Shown here: positions 1 through 12,126 of the stretch, piece after piece | Numbering within the stretch: position 1 is the stretch's first letter | How the letters are laid out: every line of letters begins with the position of its first letter | NCBI GenBank assembly: GCA_964017045.1 | Contig: OZ024810.1 | Location: 3,273,365-3,337,364, forward strand | Source: Omphiscola glabra | Lineage: Eukaryota > Mollusca > Gastropoda > Lymnaeidae | Reading direction: 5' to 3' | Length of the DNA stretch: 64,000 nucleotides | Position numbers and translations under genes: made by a program | Notes under the pieces: model-generated | Database searches by the model: none | What the model saw: only the letters and a program-made list of their open reading frames with translations | Told to the model about the DNA's origin: nothing

Positions 1-3000
1 AGTAAGAGATTGTTGATTTATTTGTTGATATTACAGTAAGAGATTGTTGATTTATTTGTTGATATTACAGTAAGAGATTGTTGATTTATTTGTTGATATT
101 ACAGTAAGAGATTGTTGATTTATTTGTTGATAGTACAGTAAGACATTGTTGATTTATTTGTTGATAGTACAGTAAGACATTGTTGATTTATTTGTTGATA
201 TTACAGTAAGAGATTGTTGATTTATTTGTTGATAGTACAGTAAGACATTGTTGATTTATTTGTTGATAGTACAGTAAGAGATTGTTGATTTATTTGTTGA
301 TATTACAGTAAGACATTGTTGATTTATTTGTTGATATTACAGTAAGACATTGTTGATTTATTTGTTGATATTACAGTAAGACATTGTTGATTTATTTGTT
401 GATATTACAGTAAGACATTGTTGATTTATTTGTTGATAGTACAGTAAGACATTGTTGATTTATTTGTTGATATTACAGTAAGACATTGTTGATTTATTTG
501 TTGATATTACAGTAAGATATTGTTGATTTATTTGTTGATCTTACAGTAAGACATTGTTGATTTATTTGTTGATATTACAGTAAGACATTGTTGATTTATT
601 TGTTGATCTTACAGTAAGATATTGTTGATTTATTTGTTGATATTACAGTAAGACATTGTTGATTTATTTGTTGATATTACAGTAAGACATTGTTGATTTA
701 TTTGTTGATAGTACAGTAAGACATTGTTGATTTATTTGTTGATATTACAGTAAGACATTGTTGATTTATTTGTTGATATTACAGTAAGACATTGTTGATT
801 TATTTGTTGATATTACAGTAAGACATTGTTGATTTATTTGTTGATATTACAGTAAGACATTGTTGATTTATTTGTTGATATTACAGTAAGACATTGTTGA
901 TTTATTTGTTGATAGTACAGTAAGACATTGTTGATTTATTTGTTGATATTACAGTAAGAGATTGTTGATTTATTTGTTGATATTACAGTAAGACATTGTT
1001 GATTTATTTGTTGATATTACAGTAAGACATTGTTGATTTATTTGTTGATATTACAGTAAGACATTGTTGATTTATTTGTTGATATTACAGTAAGACATTG
1101 TTGATTTATTTGTTGATATTACAGTAAGACATTGTTGAATTATTTGTTGATATTACAGTAAGAGATTGTTGATTTATTTGTTGATATTACAGTAAGAGAT
1201 TGTTGATTTATTTGTTGATATTACAGTAAGAGATTGTTGATTTATTTGTTGATATTACAGTAAGACATTGTTGATTTATTTGTTGATAGTACAGTAAGAG
1301 ATTGTTGATTTATTTGTTGATATTACAGTAAGAGATTGTTGATTTATTTGTTGATATTACAGTAAGAGATTGTTGATTTATTTGTTGATATTACAGTAAG
1401 AGATTGTTGATTTATTTGTTGATAGTACAGTAAGACATTGTTGATTTATTTGTTGATAGTACAGTAAGACATTGTTGATTTATTTGTTGATATTACAGTA
1501 AGAGATTGTTGATTTATTTGTTGATAGTACAGTAAGACATTGTTGATTTATTTGTTGATAGTACAGTAAGAGATTGTTGATTTATTTGTTGATATTACAG
1601 TAAGACATTGTTGATTTATTTGTTGATATTACAGTAAGACATTGTTGATTTATTTGTTGATATTACAGTAAGACATTGTTGATTTATTTGTTGATATTAC
1701 AGTAAGACATTGTTGATTTATTTGTTGATAGTACAGTAAGACATTGTTGATTTATTTGTTGATATTACAGTAAGAGATTGTTGATTTATTTGTTGATATT
1801 ACAGTAAGACATTGTTGATTTATTTGTTGATATTACAGTAAGACATTGTTGATTTATTTGTTGATATTACAGTAAGACATTGTTGATTTATTTGTTGATA
1901 TTACAGTAAGACATTGTTGATTTATTTGTTGATATTACAGTAAGACATTGTTGAATTATTTGTTGATATTACAGTAAGAGATTGTTGATTTATTTGTTGA
2001 TATTACAGTAAGAGATTGTTGATTTATTTGTTGATATTACAGTAAGAGATTGTTGATTTATTTGTTGATATTACAGTAAGACATTGTTGATTTATTTGTT
2101 GATAGTACAGTAAGAGATTGTTGATTTATTTGTTGATATTACAGTAAGAGATTGTTGATTTATTTGTTGATATTACAGTAAGAGATTGTTGATTTATTTG
2201 TTGATATTACAGTAAGAGATTGTTGATTTATTTGTTGATAGTACAGTAAGACATTGTTGATTTATTTGTTGATAGTACAGTAAGACATTGTTGATTTATT
2301 TGTTGATATTACAGTAAGAGATTGTTGATTTATTTGTTGATAGTACAGTAAGACATTGTTGATTTATTTGTTGATAGTACAGTAAGAGATTGTTGATTTA
2401 TTTGTTGATATTACAGTAAGACATTGTTGATTTATTTGTTGATATTACAGTAAGAGATTGTTGATTTATTTGTTGATATTACAGTAAGAGATTGTTGATT
2501 TATTTGTTGATAGTACAGTAAGACATTGTTGATTTATTTGTTGATAGTACAGTAAGACATTGTTGATTTATTTGTTGATATTACAGTAAGAGATTGTTGA
2601 TTTATTTGTTGATAGTACAGTAAGACATTGTTGATTTATTTGTTGATAGTACAGTAAGACATTGTTGATTTATTTGTTGATATTACAGTAAGACATTGTT
2701 GATTTATTTGTTGATATTACAGTAAGACATTGTTGATTTATTTGTTGATATTACAGTAAGACATTGTTGATTTATTTGTTGATAGTACAGTAAGACATTG
2801 TTGATTTATTTGTTGATATTACAGTAAGACATTGTTGATTTATTTGTTGATCTTACAGTAATACACTGTTGATTTATTTGTTGATATTACAGTAAGACAT
2901 TGTTGATTTATTTGTTGATATTACAGTAAGACATTGTTGATTTATTTGTTGATATTACAGTAATACACTGTTGATTTATTTGTTGATATTACAGTAAGAC

Positions 3001-3720
3001 ATTGTTGATTTATTTGTTGATATTACAGTAAGACATTGTTGATTTATTTGTTGATATTACAGTAAGACATTGTTGATTTATTTGTTGATCTTACAGTAAT
3101 ACACTGTTGATTTATTTGTTGATATTACAGTAAGACATTGTTGATTTATTTGTTGATATTACAGTAAGACATTGTTGATTTATTTGTTGATATTACAGTA
3201 ATACACTGTTGATTTATTTGTTGATATTACAGTAAGACATTGTTGATTTATTTGTTGATATTACAGTAAGACATTGTTGATTTATTTGTTGATATTACAG
3301 TAAGACATTGTTGATTTATTTGTTGATATTACAGTAAGACATTGTTGATTTATTTGTTGATATTACAGTAAGACATTGTTGAATTATTTGTTGATCTTAC
3401 AGTAATACACTGTTGATTTATTTGTTGATAGTACAGTAAGACATTGTTGATTTATTTGTTGATCTTACAGTAATACAATGTTGATTTATTTGTTGATATT
3501 ACAGTAAGACATTGTTGAATTATTTGTTGATCTTACAGTAATACACTGTTGATTTATTTGTTGATATTACAGTAAGACATTGTTGAATTATTTGTTGATC
3601 TTACAGTAATACACTGTTGATTTATTTGTTGATATTACAGTAAGAGATTGTTGATTTATTTGTTGATATTACAGTAAGACATTGTTGATTTATTTGTTGA
3701 TATTACAGTAAGACATTGTT
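1..3720. repeat. 34-bp minisatellite, about 109 copies
   Basis: A tandem array of a 34-bp unit (core ATTGTTGATTTATTTG, joined by ACAGTAAGAC or ACAGTAAGAG) starts at or before the left edge and ends where the unit breaks into TTGTTTCATTTC. Units differ at a few fixed places: GAC or GAG, TATT, TAGT or TCTT, and near the right end AATACACTG. Variants recur in blocks with an 816-bp period (24 units) over roughly 900-2440 and a 238-bp period (7 units) over roughly 2850-3330. No open reading frame survives. The left boundary and full length are not visible. Confidence 0.98.
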
Positions 3721-4667
3721 GTTTCATTTCTTGTTGCTCTAAACATTTTAGCTTCGTCTTCCAGGAATTATGAGAGGTCTGTTAGGTCTGTTAGGTCTGT
3801 CAGTTCTGTGAAGTCTTCGTAGTCCACCATGTTTTATTTCCGACTTCTCGTCCCTGGAATTATGCATGAAAACCGACTCCAAAAAAAAGAAGAATGCTTT
3901 TTGTCCAAGTCCAATAACCACTTTCGAACTTCGGTCAAAAACATAGAGTCATCAGGGACCGATTTTTATTGATTATCATTAGGTTTCCATCTGGTGGTCT
4001 ATTAACATTTACAGACTCCATTAAGTCCCAACTAAAAGCTGACAAGATGCATTTTTGTGTCCGTCTAAGAGGATTATGAAATACATTTTCATAATGTTGT
4101 ACATGGGGATGAAACCAAGCTATCTGATCTGATTCGTACGAAATTGTAAGTCATGTACGCAGGAAGTTATTAAAAAAAAAAATTTTTTTTAAATTAAAAT
4201 AACTTTCAGATTTCAATCCCTAAGCTCGTATGAACTTAGACTAGAGGCGGCAAATGTGTTTAATCTGTAGTTCGGTTTTACAGAAAACACAGTGTTTAGA
4301 ATGCACATCAATCTTTGTTCAACTCTTTCCATTCTTCTTGTACAGAGAGCCTTACATTACACACGCTGTTTAGTCTTGCCTTTAAAATCTTGTCTTTTTT
4401 TATTGTGTTAATTGTTCTATGTTTATTCTATATTGATTTCATCGTACACTTGGAAGTGTACTTGTACAAACGAAAAGATATTAATAATGTTGATATTTTT
4501 TTGCCAGTTCGAAAATCACTTGACATGCCGTAGCCAGAGTCGCCATCTTGGCACATTTTTGGTAGACGCTAAGCTACTTTGCGTTTCGATACGTTTCTGT
4601 AAGAATCTACTGATAATTGGGGACCACGATCAAAAGATTCTCATCCATAATGTCATGAAAATCTCCC
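3721..4667. other. Non-coding AT-rich stretch
   Basis: I see no gene here. It holds a short doubled GTTAGGTCTGT motif near 3780-3805 and an A-run followed by a T-run near 4171-4191 that could form a small hairpin. The open frames at 4315-4533 and 4412-4819 are short, biased to hydrophobic residues and resemble no family I know; the second runs into the MITE that follows. Confidence 0.6.
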
Positions 4668-4675
4668 ATTGCAGC

Positions 4676-4864
4676 CAGTGGCGTAGCGAGGGAGGGGGCA
4701 AGGGGGGCATTATGCCCCGGGCGCTAATCACAAAAGGGCGCCACTCACAAAAAGGGCGCCAAATGGTATATTTTGCATATAATATTGTATGGTTTTCGAA
4801 TAGGGGGGGGGTGCGCTAAAAAGGTATTGTGCCCCGGGCGCGAGTTAAGCTCGCTACGCCACTG
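4676..4864 (+). mobile_element. hAT-type MITE, CAGTGGCGTAGC family, copy 1
   Basis: A 189-bp non-autonomous DNA element. It begins CAGTGGCGTAGCGAG and ends CTCGCTACGCCACTG, a perfect 15-bp terminal inverted repeat, and is flanked on both sides by the same 8 bases, ATTGCAGC (4668-4675 and 4865-4872). An 8-bp target duplication and CAG...CTG ends are the known signature of hAT transposons. The interior holds GC-rich GCCCCGGGCGC blocks and a G-run. It has no coding capacity and would need a transposase supplied in trans. Further copies lie at 39031 and 55377. Confidence 0.93.
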
Positions 4865-4872
4865 ATTGCAGC

Positions 4873-5358
4873 CCATTGAAATAATAGATAACAGAAGTTT
4901 TGTTTTCAATCGTTTCATTGTTCCACGGTTCTTAAAGTTTTCTTTTAATTTGTTTATAAATGTTTGTTTTCAAACATAATGACAGGTTCACTCGCCATTT
5001 TAAGATGAAACTTTTGATTGCATCATTTGACAATGTGTGGATATTTGATAACATTAAATAATAGTGACCTTGTTGTTCTTAGCGACAGTTGCTAAGGAAT
5101 GTAAACAATGCTATCGGGCCTATCTGTAATGACATATTTTATCCTAAAAATAACATGAACTTTGACCTCTGTGAGTGTTGTAAATAAAACTTTTCAATCA
5201 AAGTCATTATAGTATTCACAGAATATTGGGAGTTGTGACAATGAATTAGAAATATTAATAGACATATATCTATATACTTTTAAATTCATTTCATCCCTCA
5301 ACATCGCACATACAATAGCGGTCGTTGCTTTACATTCACAAGTTCAACTCATTTGATG
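4873..5358. other. Non-coding stretch
   Basis: AT-rich sequence with no open frame, no tandem repeat and no recognisable element. Confidence 0.5.
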
Positions 5359-5361
5359 TAC

Positions 5362-5728
5362 GATATGATGACCCACCTACATTCACAGGATGACCCACAT
5401 GCATTCACATGATTACCCACCTACATTCACAGGACGACCCACCTACATTCACAGGACGACCCACCTACATTCACAAGACAACCCACCTACATTCACACGA
5501 TGACCCAGCTACATTCACATGATGACCCACCTACATACACAGGATGACCCACCTACATTCACACCCACCTACATTCACAGGATGACCCACCTACATTCAC
5601 AGGACGACCCACCTACATTCACAGAACGATCCACCTACATTCACAAGATGACCCACCTACATTCACAGGATGATCCACCTACATTCACAGGATGACCCAC
5701 CTACATTCACAGGATGACCCACCTACAT
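5362..5728. repeat. 22-bp minisatellite
   Basis: About 16 copies of a unit built on GATGACCCACCTACATTCAC followed by AG. Point variants (GACGACCC, GATCCACC, ACAAGACAACCC) and one short deletion near 5560 show it is older than the 37-bp array downstream. Both ends are bordered by a related line, TCAACTCATTTGATGTACGA at the left and a near match around 5748 at the right, so the array sits inside a short direct repeat. Confidence 0.93.
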
Positions 5729-7100
5729 CGAAAGGTTCAACTCATGTGATGTACGAGATGATGACCCCCTTACTATATCCACACTCCCAGTTCCCACTCC
5801 TATGTTTCTCCCAGCCAGAAAGCCAGGCTTACACCTGAGGGAAGAAATGTCAGCATGGATGCAGTGAGCGAGCCAGTTTCTTCATCTTAAAGGTTTTTCA
5901 AGATATATGTTCACACTAGTTTTGGTTGAAACGTTTGTAAAATACACCAGCTATTAAACTATCGTGGGACCTTCTAAACCTTCCATCAAAAGAGGTTTGT
6001 TGATATTTCAAAAGATGAGTTTTTTTTTTTAAATGTCTAGATTTCTGTGAACAGATCCAAAACTGATGGTGTAATTTAGGCAATTATTGTGAGACAACCA
6101 TATATTCTCAAATGAGATTTTCAAATGATACATTTTATTCAAGTGCCATGTTGACCAGTTGATAAAGGGATATATCTTACCAAGTAAAGAGAACAGCACG
6201 AGACAAACCCTTTTTTTCCATTTTGTTGATATTGCCATCTACAATCTGTTCAAGATTGTTCAAAAGAAAATGTTGATATATATATATATATATAAACTAA
6301 AGGTACCTAACAATTTGTCTATCAAGTGACTTCACCGATGAAATTATTTGAACATTAGATGATTTACTCCAACTGATGATGTTCCAACTGCCTCAAATGT
6401 AAAGAACACAAAATACAAGAGCATGTATCCAAAAGTTCCTGCAGTGCCTAGATTTAACTAGACGTTGTACAGTGTGCCTATACATTGGGAATGCTGAACA
6501 AAAAGTCCACAATCAAAAGTACTACATGTCAAACTTATCTTTGTTATAAAAGAAAATCAACAAGAAAATGTCTGAGGAGCACAAAGTTTAAATTGTCTAG
6601 TGATATGTTTTGTAATGTTGACGTCATTTTAATAGGTCAAATAATAATGACCTGCCATTTTTGTCATTACATTATTGAGGGGTGGTGACATTTTTGGTAT
6701 TTTTATTATTTTATCCTTTTGACACATTTGACAAAATCTTGTATGTTTTAATATAATGTTCACACAATGTTCTCATTTCCTTATATGACATACACACATT
6801 TTTTTTTCTGAATATACATATCGTTTGAAACTATTAGAGTTAGATGTCCTTGTTTCTTTGTGCATCTGATCATCAAAACCAATTTATTACCCAATTTCAA
6901 ATTATTTTCATTATTTGTCTCATGATGTCTGTGTTCAGAAACCAACATTGATTGAAGCCCGATGCATTTGTCTACTAATTTATAGAGATAATCATGAAGC
7001 CATTGCACTGAATCTAAAAGTAATTGACTTTTTTGGGTGGGCTCACTTGGGAATGGATAGAGTGAACAAAAAAAAAGGAAGAGAATAACTTTTGGCTGAC
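5729..7100. other. Non-coding stretch with a (TA)n microsatellite
   Basis: No gene is recognised. A TA dinucleotide run lies at about 6274-6294. Open frames at 6029-6238 (minus), 6485-6688 (plus) and 6781-7008 (minus) are AT-driven, short and without motifs. Confidence 0.5.
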
Positions 7101-7104
7101 TGTT

Positions 7105-7272
7105 AGCAATTAAATGGAGACATCATAGCAATTACTAATTAACTGGAGACATCATAGCCATTACTAATTAACTGGTGACATTATAGCGATGACTAATTAA
7201 CTGATGACATCATAGCAATTACTAATTAACTGGTGACATCATAGCGATTTCTAATTACTGGTGACCTATTAG
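7105..7272. repeat. 29-bp minisatellite
   Basis: About six diverged copies of a 29-bp unit containing TTACTAATTAACTGG and GACATCATAGC. Confidence 0.88.
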
Positions 7273-7332
7273 CAACAGCGTTAAATACAAATCTTCAAAG
7301 GTATGTTTGCTTTATATTACCTTCGCTTTTGT

Positions 7333-7572
7333 TTGTGGCTGGGTGGCTAAATCTTCGGGCGTCCACTTGACCCACTTTCCGTCAAGCTATCGAGTTGGAC
7401 CTTGACACATAGACTCGTTGCCGATGACAACAAATAGTTTCACATTTTAATTTTAGCACCCCAAATAACCCCCCCCCCCCCCCAAACCCAAACCCATGAT
7501 TACTTTTTCTATTGGGAACAGAAGTAAAATTCCCGATGACTGCGCTAAAACAAAACTATGACAAGTGCGTTT
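7333..7572 (-). repeat. Dispersed repeat family A, minus-strand copy
   Basis: Read on the minus strand, this contains AAACGCACTTG, then ATCGGGAATTTTA, then AACGAGTCTATGT, then AAGTGGGTCAA and GAAGATTT in that order. The same blocks occur in the same order at 28494-28757, and the second half also at 16352-16470. A poly-C run at about 7470-7484 interrupts it. I see no terminal repeats or coding frame, so the class of element is unknown. Confidence 0.8.
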
Positions 7573-7659
7573 GATGCGTAATATTTTCTTTTGTTTTGCT
7601 GAAATAGTAGGTGAAATAAATCAGCAGTGTAAGAGCCAGTGGGTCATTAGAATATTAAT

Positions 7660-7763
7660 GAAGTCAGGGGCGTGAAAAAAGTGGTTTTGAGCCTTGAGAG
7701 TGGAACCACTCTTTGGGAGTCTTCTAAAGTACGTCACTTGTAAGCATGTTTTGTCAACATTTC
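7660..7763 (+). repeat. Dispersed repeat family B, copy abutting the 37-bp array
   Basis: The stretch shares CAGGGGCGTGAAAAA and GCATGTTTTGTCAA, with similar spacing, with 49676-49798. The 37-bp array begins directly after the second block. Element type unknown. Confidence 0.65.
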
Positions 7764-9094
7764 AGCCACAACCACCATAACCCGATATTACAAATTACAT
7801 AGCCACAACCACCATAACCCGATATTACAAATTACATAGCCACAACCACCATAACCCGATATTACAAATTACATAGCCACAACCACCATAACCCGATATT
7901 ACAAATTACATAGCCACAACCACCATAACCCGATATTACAAATTACATAGCCACAACCACCATAACCCGATATTACAAATTACATAGCCACAACCACCAT
8001 AACCCGATATTACAAATTACACAGCCACAACCACCATAACCCGATATTACAAATTACATAGCCACAACCACCATAACCCGATATTACAAATTACATAGCC
8101 ACAACCACCATAACCCGATATTACAAATTACATAGCCACAACCACCATAACCCGATATTACAAATTACATAGCCACAACCACCATAACCCGATATTACAA
8201 ATTACATAGCCACAACCACCATAACCCGATATTACAAATTACATAGCCACAACCACCATAACCCGATATTACAAATTACATAGCCACAACCACCATAACC
8301 CGATATTACAAATTACATAGCCACAACCACCATAACCCGATATTACAAATTACATAGCCACAACCACCATAACCCGATATTACAAATTACACAGCCACAA
8401 CCACCATAACCCGATATTACAAATTACATAGCCACAACCACCATAACCCGATATTACAAATTACATAGCCACAACCACCATAACCCGATATTACAAATTA
8501 CATAGCCACAACCACCATAACCCGATATTACAAATTACATAGCCACAACCACCATAACCCGATATTACAAATTACACAGCCACAACCACCATAACCCGAT
8601 ATTACAAATTACATAGCCACAACCACCATAACCCGATATTACAAATTACATAGCCACAACCACCATAACCCGATATTACAAATTACATAGCCACAACCAC
8701 CATAACCCGATATTACAAATTACACAGCCACAACCACCATAACCCGATATTACAAATTACATAGCCACAACCACCATAACCCGATATTACAAATTACATA
8801 GCCACAACCACCATAACCCGATATTACAAATTACATAGCCACAACCACCATAACCCGATATTACAAATTACACAGCCACAACCACCATAACCCGATATTA
8901 CAAATTACATAGCCACAACCACCATAACCCGATATTACAAATTACATAGCCACAACCACCATAACCCGATATTACAAATTACATAGCCACAACCACCATA
9001 ACCCGATATTACAAATTACACAGCCACAACCACCATAACCCGATATTACAAATTACATAGCCACAACCACCATAACCCGATATTACAAATTACA
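7763..9094. repeat. 37-bp minisatellite, 36 nearly identical copies
   Basis: Thirty-six head-to-tail copies of a 37-bp unit (AGCCACAACCACCATAAC, then CCGATATTACAAATTACAT), filling 1332 bp exactly. The only variation I find is ACACAGCC in place of ACATAGCC, at about 8019, 8389, 8574, 8722, 8870 and 9018. These spacings are 10, 5, 4, 4 and 4 units, so the right third is a 148-bp higher-order repeat. Such low divergence indicates recent expansion or strong homogenisation. Confidence 0.98.
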
Positions 9095-9452
9095 TTTTAT
9101 AAAGGATTTTTAAGAAAAACTTTAAAGATGGTTAAAAATCCATTTTTTAAAATGTGCGTCCCATCAAGTTTTAATCAATAACCAAAAGTTCTTGTAGAGC
9201 GTGTTCAAACTTGTAGGATTGCTCATCACACTGATCTTTGCTGCCATCATGTCCTTGCTCTTAACCGTTTCCTCATAGCGACACTTTTAAATGGTCTCAA
9301 TTATGCTGTCCTTAGTGTAAGGGGTCTTAGCTAATTTGGTTGTAGCTGTTCCGATTTGAACAGTATTAATTATGGTCTGAGTTTTGCCTGTACTGCTTAT
9401 TTGACAAGTTTATAGTCTTCTATCTCAGCTGATCATTTGCGTGTTTTCAATT
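9095..9452. other. Non-coding stretch
   Basis: Nothing recognised. Its right part (9300-9450) has weak matches to the TCTCAG/TATT words of the array that follows, as if the array arose from local sequence. Confidence 0.4.
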
Positions 9453-9454
9453 GC

Positions 9455-10130
9455 TTTAGCCTCAGCTATTCTAGTCTCAGCTATTCTAGTCTCAGCTATT
9501 CTAGTCTCAGTAATTCTAGTCTCAGTTATTCTAGCCTCAGCTATTCTAGTCTCAGTTATTCTAGTCTCAGTTATTCTAGTCTCAGTTATTCTAGTCTCAG
9601 CTATTCTAGTCTCAGCTATTCTAGTCTCAGTAATTCTAGTCTCAGTAATTCTAGTCTCAGTAATTCTAGTCTCAGTAATTCTAGTCTCAGTTATTCTAGC
9701 CTCAGCTATTCTAGCCTCAGCTATTCTAGTCTCAGTAATTCTAGTCTCAGCTATTCTAGTCTCAGTTATTCTAGTCGCAGCTATTCTAGTCTCAGTAATT
9801 CTAGTCTCAGTAATTCTAGTCTCAGCTATTCTAGTCTCAGCAATTCTAGTCTCAGCTATTCTAGTCTCAGTAATTCTAGTCTCAGTAATTCTAGTCTCAG
9901 CTATTCTAGTCTCAGTAATTCTAGTCTCAGCTATTCTAGTCTCAGTAATTCTAGTCTCAGTAATTCTAGTCTCAGCTATTCTAGTCTCAGCTATTTTAGT
10001 CTCAGTAATTCTAGTCTCAGTAATTCTGGTCTCAGTAATTCTAGTCTCAGTAATTCTAGTCTCAGCTATTCTTGTCTCAGCTGTTGTAGTCTCGGCTACT
10101 CTAGTCCCAACGATTCTATTCTAAACTCTA
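9455..10130. repeat. 15-bp minisatellite
   Basis: About 44 copies of a 15-bp unit, CTATTCTAGTCTCAG, with GTAATT and GTTATT variants, decaying at the right end (10080-10190). Since 15 is divisible by three, all three forward frames stay open or closed along the array. The open frames at 9437-10225 (Ser-Leu-Ser-Tyr repeats) and 9441-10124 (Val-Ser-Ala-Ile repeats) overlap each other in different frames and are array artefacts rather than proteins. Confidence 0.97.
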
Positions 10131-10228
10131 CTAGTCCCAGACCTTCAGTTCTCACCTATTTTGGTCCGACAACTTATTTGGACACTTATTTCCAGACAAG
10201 AAAAAAAAATCTGCATTTATTTTAATGT

Positions 10229-10818
10229 CGTGCGTGCAAGTGCACGGCTACACACCTGGGTTTTATGGTAGTGTGTGCACGGCTACACACCTGGGTTTGA
10301 TGGTAGTGTGTGCACGGCTACACACCTGGGTTTGATGGGAGTGTGTGCACGGCTACACACCTGGGTTTGATGGTAGCGCGTGCAAGTACATGGCTACACA
10401 CCTGGGTTTGGTGGTAGTGCGTGCAAGTGCATGGCTACACACCTGGCTTTGATTTTGCTGCGTGCAAGTACATCGCTACACACATGGGTTTGATGGTAGT
10501 GCGTGCAAGTACATGGCTACACACCTGGCTTTGATTGTGCCGCGTGCAAGTACATGGCTACACACATGGGTTTGATTGTGGTGCGTGCAAGTGCACGGCT
10601 ACATACCTGAGTTTGATGGTAGCGCGTGCAAGTGCAGGGCCACACACCTGCGTTTGATGGTAGTGTGTGCATATGCAGGGCCACACATCTGGGTTTGATG
10701 GTGGTGCGTGCAAGTGCACGGCTACACACCTGGGTTTGATGGTAGCGCGTGCAAGTGCAGGGCCACACATATGGGTTTGATGGTGGTGCGTGCAAGTGCA
10801 CGGCTACATACCTGAGTT
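10229..10818. repeat. 35/41-bp minisatellite
   Basis: About 15 copies of a unit with GGCTACACACCTGGGTTTGA and GTGCGTGCAAGTGCA. The unit occurs in a short form near 35 bp and a long form near 41 bp that differ by loss of the AAGTGC segment. Minus-strand open frames at 10517-10801 and 10558-10770 are periodic artefacts. Confidence 0.95.
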
Positions 10819-10978
10819 TGAATCACTCATCGATCCATCAAAAGGATTTGATCGCTGGTGGTTTCTGCTTTATCCCACCCCACCCCGACTTAACCCCAAT
10901 ACCAATCGATCCATTTGATTATATCTGGACTCGTGTTCAAAGGGCAATCTTAGTGTCTGGAAACTCTCACTGACTTTA

Positions 10979-11660
10979 CGGGAACATAATCCATGACTGT
11001 TAGGAGGGAACATAGTCCATATTTATTAAGGAGAAACATAGTCCATGACTATTAGGGGGAACATAGTCCATGGCTGTAGGTGGAACATCGTCCATGGCTT
11101 TTAAGGGGAACATAGTCCATATTTATTAAAGAGAAACATAGTCTATGACTATTAGGGGGAACAAAGTCAATGACTGTTAGGGGGAACATAGCCCATGACT
11201 ATTAGGGGGGAGCGTAGTCCATGACTTTTAGTAGGAACATAGTGTCATGACTAGGGGAACATATTCCATGACTTTTAGTAGGAACATAGTGTCATGACTA
11301 GGGGAACATAGTCCATGACTTTTAGTAGGAACATAGTGTTATGACTATTATGGGGAACATAGACCATGAAATTGGGAGGGGGGAACATAGTCAATGACTC
11401 ATAGGGGAAATTTAGTCCATGACTGTTTGAGAATATTTTCCTTGACTGTTTGACTGTTTGACTGGACATAGTCTATGGCGTTTATGGGGAATATAGTTTC
11501 ACTCAATTTTAGGGATACATTGTCTCATTGACTGTTAAGGGAACATTTTAGTTGACTGTTAGAGGAACATATTACTTGCCTGTTTTGGGGAACATAGACG
11601 AGGAACATGCTTCATGACCGGGGAACATAGGTCCAATGACTTTTAGAGGGAACTATAAAT
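10979..11660. repeat. Degenerate about 24-bp minisatellite
   Basis: Roughly 25 diverged copies of a unit containing GGGGAACATAGTCCATGAC, with many indels and substitutions, fading out toward 11660. It is among the oldest-looking arrays in the window. Confidence 0.9.
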
Positions 11661-11830
11661 GTTGGTGTAACTTAATCCATGACTGTAAAGAAGGGGGAAA
11701 GGGGGGCGGGCAACAAATGAACTTTAGAAGAGTTGTCTCTGGTTTTATTAACACTATATGTTGTCTTTATAATGAGATTGTTTCGTATGATTAATCCACA
11801 TACAAGTGATATTATGAGAACTCACAAGTG

Positions 11831-12126
11831 AACAGATAGGCAACAGAGAGGCCACAGAGGGCCAACAGAGAGGCAACAGAGAGGCCACAGAGGGCCAACA
11901 GAGAGGCAACATAGAGGCCACAGAGGGGCCACATAGATTCCACAGAGGGGCAACAGAGAGGCCACAGATGGACAACAGAGAGGCTAGAGAGGGACAACAG
12001 AGAGGACACAGAGGGGCAACAGAGAGGCCACAGAGAAGCTGCAGAGGGACACAGAGAGGCCACAGAGGGGCAACAGAGAGGCCATAGAGGGGCAACAGAG
12101 CGGCCACAGAGGGGCAACAGAGGGGT
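11831..12126. repeat. 11/22-bp minisatellite
   Basis: A purine-rich array in which GGCAACAGAGA and GGCCACAGAGG alternate, giving an 11-bp basic and 22-bp second-order period. Overlapping minus-strand open frames (11754-12107, 11812-12117) are artefacts of the repeat. Confidence 0.93.

Noticed and set aside
1..3720. CRISPR array (repeats of 34 bp)
   Set aside because: There are no unique spacers: units are contiguous and nearly identical, no cas genes are present and the sequence is animal-like.
9437..10225. A 262-residue Ser/Leu/Tyr repeat protein
   Set aside because: It is the 15-bp array read in one frame; a second frame of the same strand is open too (9441-10124), there is no natural start context, and unit changes show no frame preference.
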